Assembly: GCA_036583965.1 (NCBI GenBank)
Contig: JAZBQD010000015.1
Coordinates: forward strand, 69,728,330-69,792,329
Length of the DNA: 64,000 nt
Origin: Prunella strophiata
Lineage: Eukaryota > Chordata > Aves > Passeriformes > Prunellidae
Direction: 5' to 3'
Each line of letters opens with the position of its first letter. The first letter of the stretch is position 1. Positions 61,601 to 64,000 of this stretch are shown here, one piece after another. The position numbers and the translations under genes are program-made. The notes under the pieces are model-generated. The model did not search any database. It was not told the origin of the DNA and saw only the letters and a list, made by a program, of their open reading frames with translations.

Positions 61601-64000
61601 GGAACACTAGCAGTGCCTCACCCACTGCAATGCGGGGCTTACCAGACCTTTTACTTTAGTGGTGGAGTGTGGGTGATTACTTGACTCCTGCCCAGGTTTT
61701 GGCCCAACACACAGCTCATGCTAAAGCCTGATGTATGGCAGTAGCAGTACAATTAAGCTGAAGTGAGAGCAACATGGTCACTGGCTGAGAGAGTGAATTT
61801 TGGAGCTATTGCCTTTGTCAGCTAATGAATTTGTGAATTATGGAAAATACTAATTAAGGAGTTATCAACTAGAATAGTCTGCTGAGAGAGGATTGGGGCC
61901 TTGTTTGATTTTTACCTAATGAGGTAATGAAGTACAGATTGGCACACAAGAGAGCATTGTCCTTTAAATTTGAGAGATCCAAATGAACTCTGGCATGCAT
62001 GTAATTCAGAATCTGCTACGTGACTTTGCTGGCAGTCCACTGACTGTTTGTTCCTTTACCAAGGGATAGGTTTTCATTCAGTTGAAAGCATTCAACTGCT
62101 TTCTGTCCCCTAAGTATTGCTTAGCTATAATAGGACAGAAATATTTATAGGGAACTGATACCTGTAACAGTACTGTGAAAATTGTCATTGTATGTTGACA
62201 ACAAAAGAAAATTTCTTTCTCATTTTGTCAAGCTCTGATGACAAGCTATGGTGTGTTTTCTTCTTTCTATACTCCCATAAAATTAAAGATAGCAATTTAT
62301 TGGTGCAGGGAGAAAAGAGAAAAGATGAGAGGAATGGAAGAGCTTTGCATTTCTTAGCTTCATTTCCTATTTTTGTGCTGGGCGGCTCACTGAGATATCG
62401 GCTTTCACTGAACAAAAAAAATTCCTTCCTCTGAGAGACTGGAGTCATGCCATCATACTGCCTCTTGCTTGACAAGTGTATATTAACTTAAATGGTTTGT
62501 TTCATCTGCTCCTTATGGTGCTTTTGTATTAACACCAAGTGATGAGTAAGAAAGGTCTCTTCTTTTTTATTCCAACTTTAGAAGTCACGATCACAGACAC
62601 ATTGTATGGTAATAAGGTATATAATTTTTACATGTTTTTTCCCTACCAAAAGACTTAGAGAGTTAGTCATGTGCTAAACAATCCTACTTTATTTCAATAG
62701 AAACACTAGAGAAAAGCATAGTCAAACTTCATTTTCCATACATGTATCTCTTCTTTTCCTGCAACAGCCTAAGCCATTCATAATTAATATCTCTAATTTA
62801 AAAAAAAAAATGTAACATTTTTACTTCAGGTGAATGAAAGCATGTCAGTTTTCTGTACAGCTTAGTTTTCCTGAGAGAAATTATGTATTTTATTAAATTA
62901 TTTGCAAGCAAGCTTTTTTTCCCCCCTATAATAATTTTACAGTATCATTGGGGTTTATGCCAGGAAGTGATTGCCCCTGAGCCAGGAGCAATTGCAAAAA
63001 CTTACATTGCAAAAATTGTGCTCAGACACTTTTTTCAGATCATCCTGGACATGTTGGAAATGCTGACAGGACAGGAGGGCTGATGCTGGTCTTTATTCAA
63101 ATAAAAATGTTTACAATATTATAAATACATTGCCTTCACAGAGTCAAGGCCCAGCCAGCTCCTTGAAATAGAAATTAAGGGTGGGACAGGGTGAGACAAG
63201 GCAGCAGCCTTGTCAGGACAAGAAGAACAACAATAAGCTGTGCCAAGAAAAGGAAAACACAGGGAAAAAAAAGGTGATCTGTTCTATTCATCACCCCAGG
63301 TAGTATTTTTCCTATGTTGCAAACTGAAACTGTAGTCAAGGAGCAGGAAGAGTGGGAAAGAAGGGGTGATTCTTGCACTGGTGGAAACCACTGTCCATGG
63401 GAGCCCACCATAACGAGGGTGTTGGTGTTTGTAGAGACAAGGCTGTGGCCACAGCAGCATGAGAGTGACAGCCTGAGGAAGGCAAGGGGAGGTGCTGCCT
63501 GGGCAGCTGAGTGAAGGCTTGCACAGCTCTGAGAAAAGGCCACAGACCTGCAGATAGGAGCCACAGCAATATTGCTCACTCAGGCATTGCTGGTCTGTGG
63601 TGGAGCAGCTACAGGCTCCTTCAGAGAGCTGGGCTGATTTATAACCCCAAATCTGATTTAAAATGCCAGAGATGCAGCTCTTTCTCCTACCATTCAGCCA
63701 TCAAGTTGTTTCTCAGCTACAGCTACATCATGCTAGCCACGTTTGTTTTCTCCAAAGACACACCTGGGCAGCAGGAAGCTGATGTTGAACAGTATTGGTG
63801 GTCAGGGATTAGGTAATGCTCAGCTGTGATGGACCAGAGTGGGAGGATTGAACAGCTGGGACCCCTCCACAGTGACCCCTTTTTTCAAGACAACTGTGTT
63901 CAATAGTATGGATGCTGAAATAAAGCTGACTCAGAGCAGGGGCAGCTTTTGCTGGGTGAGCTCCCTGGCAGCAGGGAGCAGCTTGTAAGAAGGTTTTCAC
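58651..64000. other. AT-rich region without a confident gene
   Basis: Mostly unique AT-rich sequence. It includes one 151-codon plus-strand open frame (60280-60735) treated separately, and a plus-strand aataaa near 63099. I see no recognisable repeat after the CR1 and no splice-bounded coding exon that I can support. Confidence 0.5.
60280..60735 (+). other. Unrecognised 151-codon open frame
   Basis: A plus-strand ATG-to-stop frame containing a Ser/Leu/Ile-rich, heptad-like stretch (SSEILNNLVSSLGLLSRQA). This loosely recalls a retroviral transmembrane-protein coiled coil, but I cannot identify a family, flanking LTRs or gag/pol. It could equally be a chance frame in AT-rich DNA. Confidence 0.2.

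Noticed and set aside
63175..63579. 134-codon minus-strand frame
   Set aside because: No recognisable motif, no flanking splice sites in phase, and overlapping frames on the other strand of similar length.

Overview
The window looks like a bird genome. It carries several CR1 LINE 3' ends in the typical avian form, very short vertebrate-type introns in two myosin genes, and GC-rich, minisatellite-laden flanks like those of avian microchromosomes. No bacterial or viral gene organisation is present, and every protein gene found is spliced and on the minus strand.

Layout. 1-2525 is a compound hexanucleotide (GATAGA/GATACA) array. 2526-18.7 kb is AT-rich and holds an eight-exon gene homologous to human C7orf57 (coding 18154 down to 6547), with a CpG-island promoter at about 18.05-18.62 kb and CR1 and LTR-like insertions. 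From about 18.8 to 54 kb the sequence becomes GC-rich and compact. It contains two tandem, head-to-tail sarcomeric myosin heavy chain genes: an MYH6-like (alpha/atrial type) copy with coding 35210 to 20745, and upstream of it an MYH7-like (beta/slow type) copy with coding 51568 to 38495. The order MYH7 then MYH6 along the transcribed strand matches my recollection of the mammalian locus. 54-64 kb is AT-richer again and has a T/C-rich repeat tract, an unrecognised small spliced gene (56.3-57.6 kb), one CR1 and otherwise unassigned sequence.

I placed 39 coding exons in the MYH7-like gene and 38 in the MYH6-like gene by reading splice sites; exon lengths agree between copies almost everywhere. 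The two genes share near-identical rod exons and even introns, but differ at the N-terminus, loop 1, loop 2 and promoter. This points to gene conversion of the 3' halves. The MYH6-like gene has precisely lost one intron, and its last large intron carries a 1.43 kb (ATCC)n array that is only about 0.1 kb in the other copy. Both genes show isolated single-base indels in conserved exons, at different positions, which I read as assembly errors rather than pseudogenisation.

The MYH6-like gene has a TATA box with MCAT and GATA motifs upstream; the MYH7-like gene has a TATA box. Both products would be thick-filament motors of cardiac or slow muscle. The C7orf57-like gene is not expected beside them from vertebrate synteny as I recall it, so the junction at about 18.65-18.85 kb is the most important point to verify.
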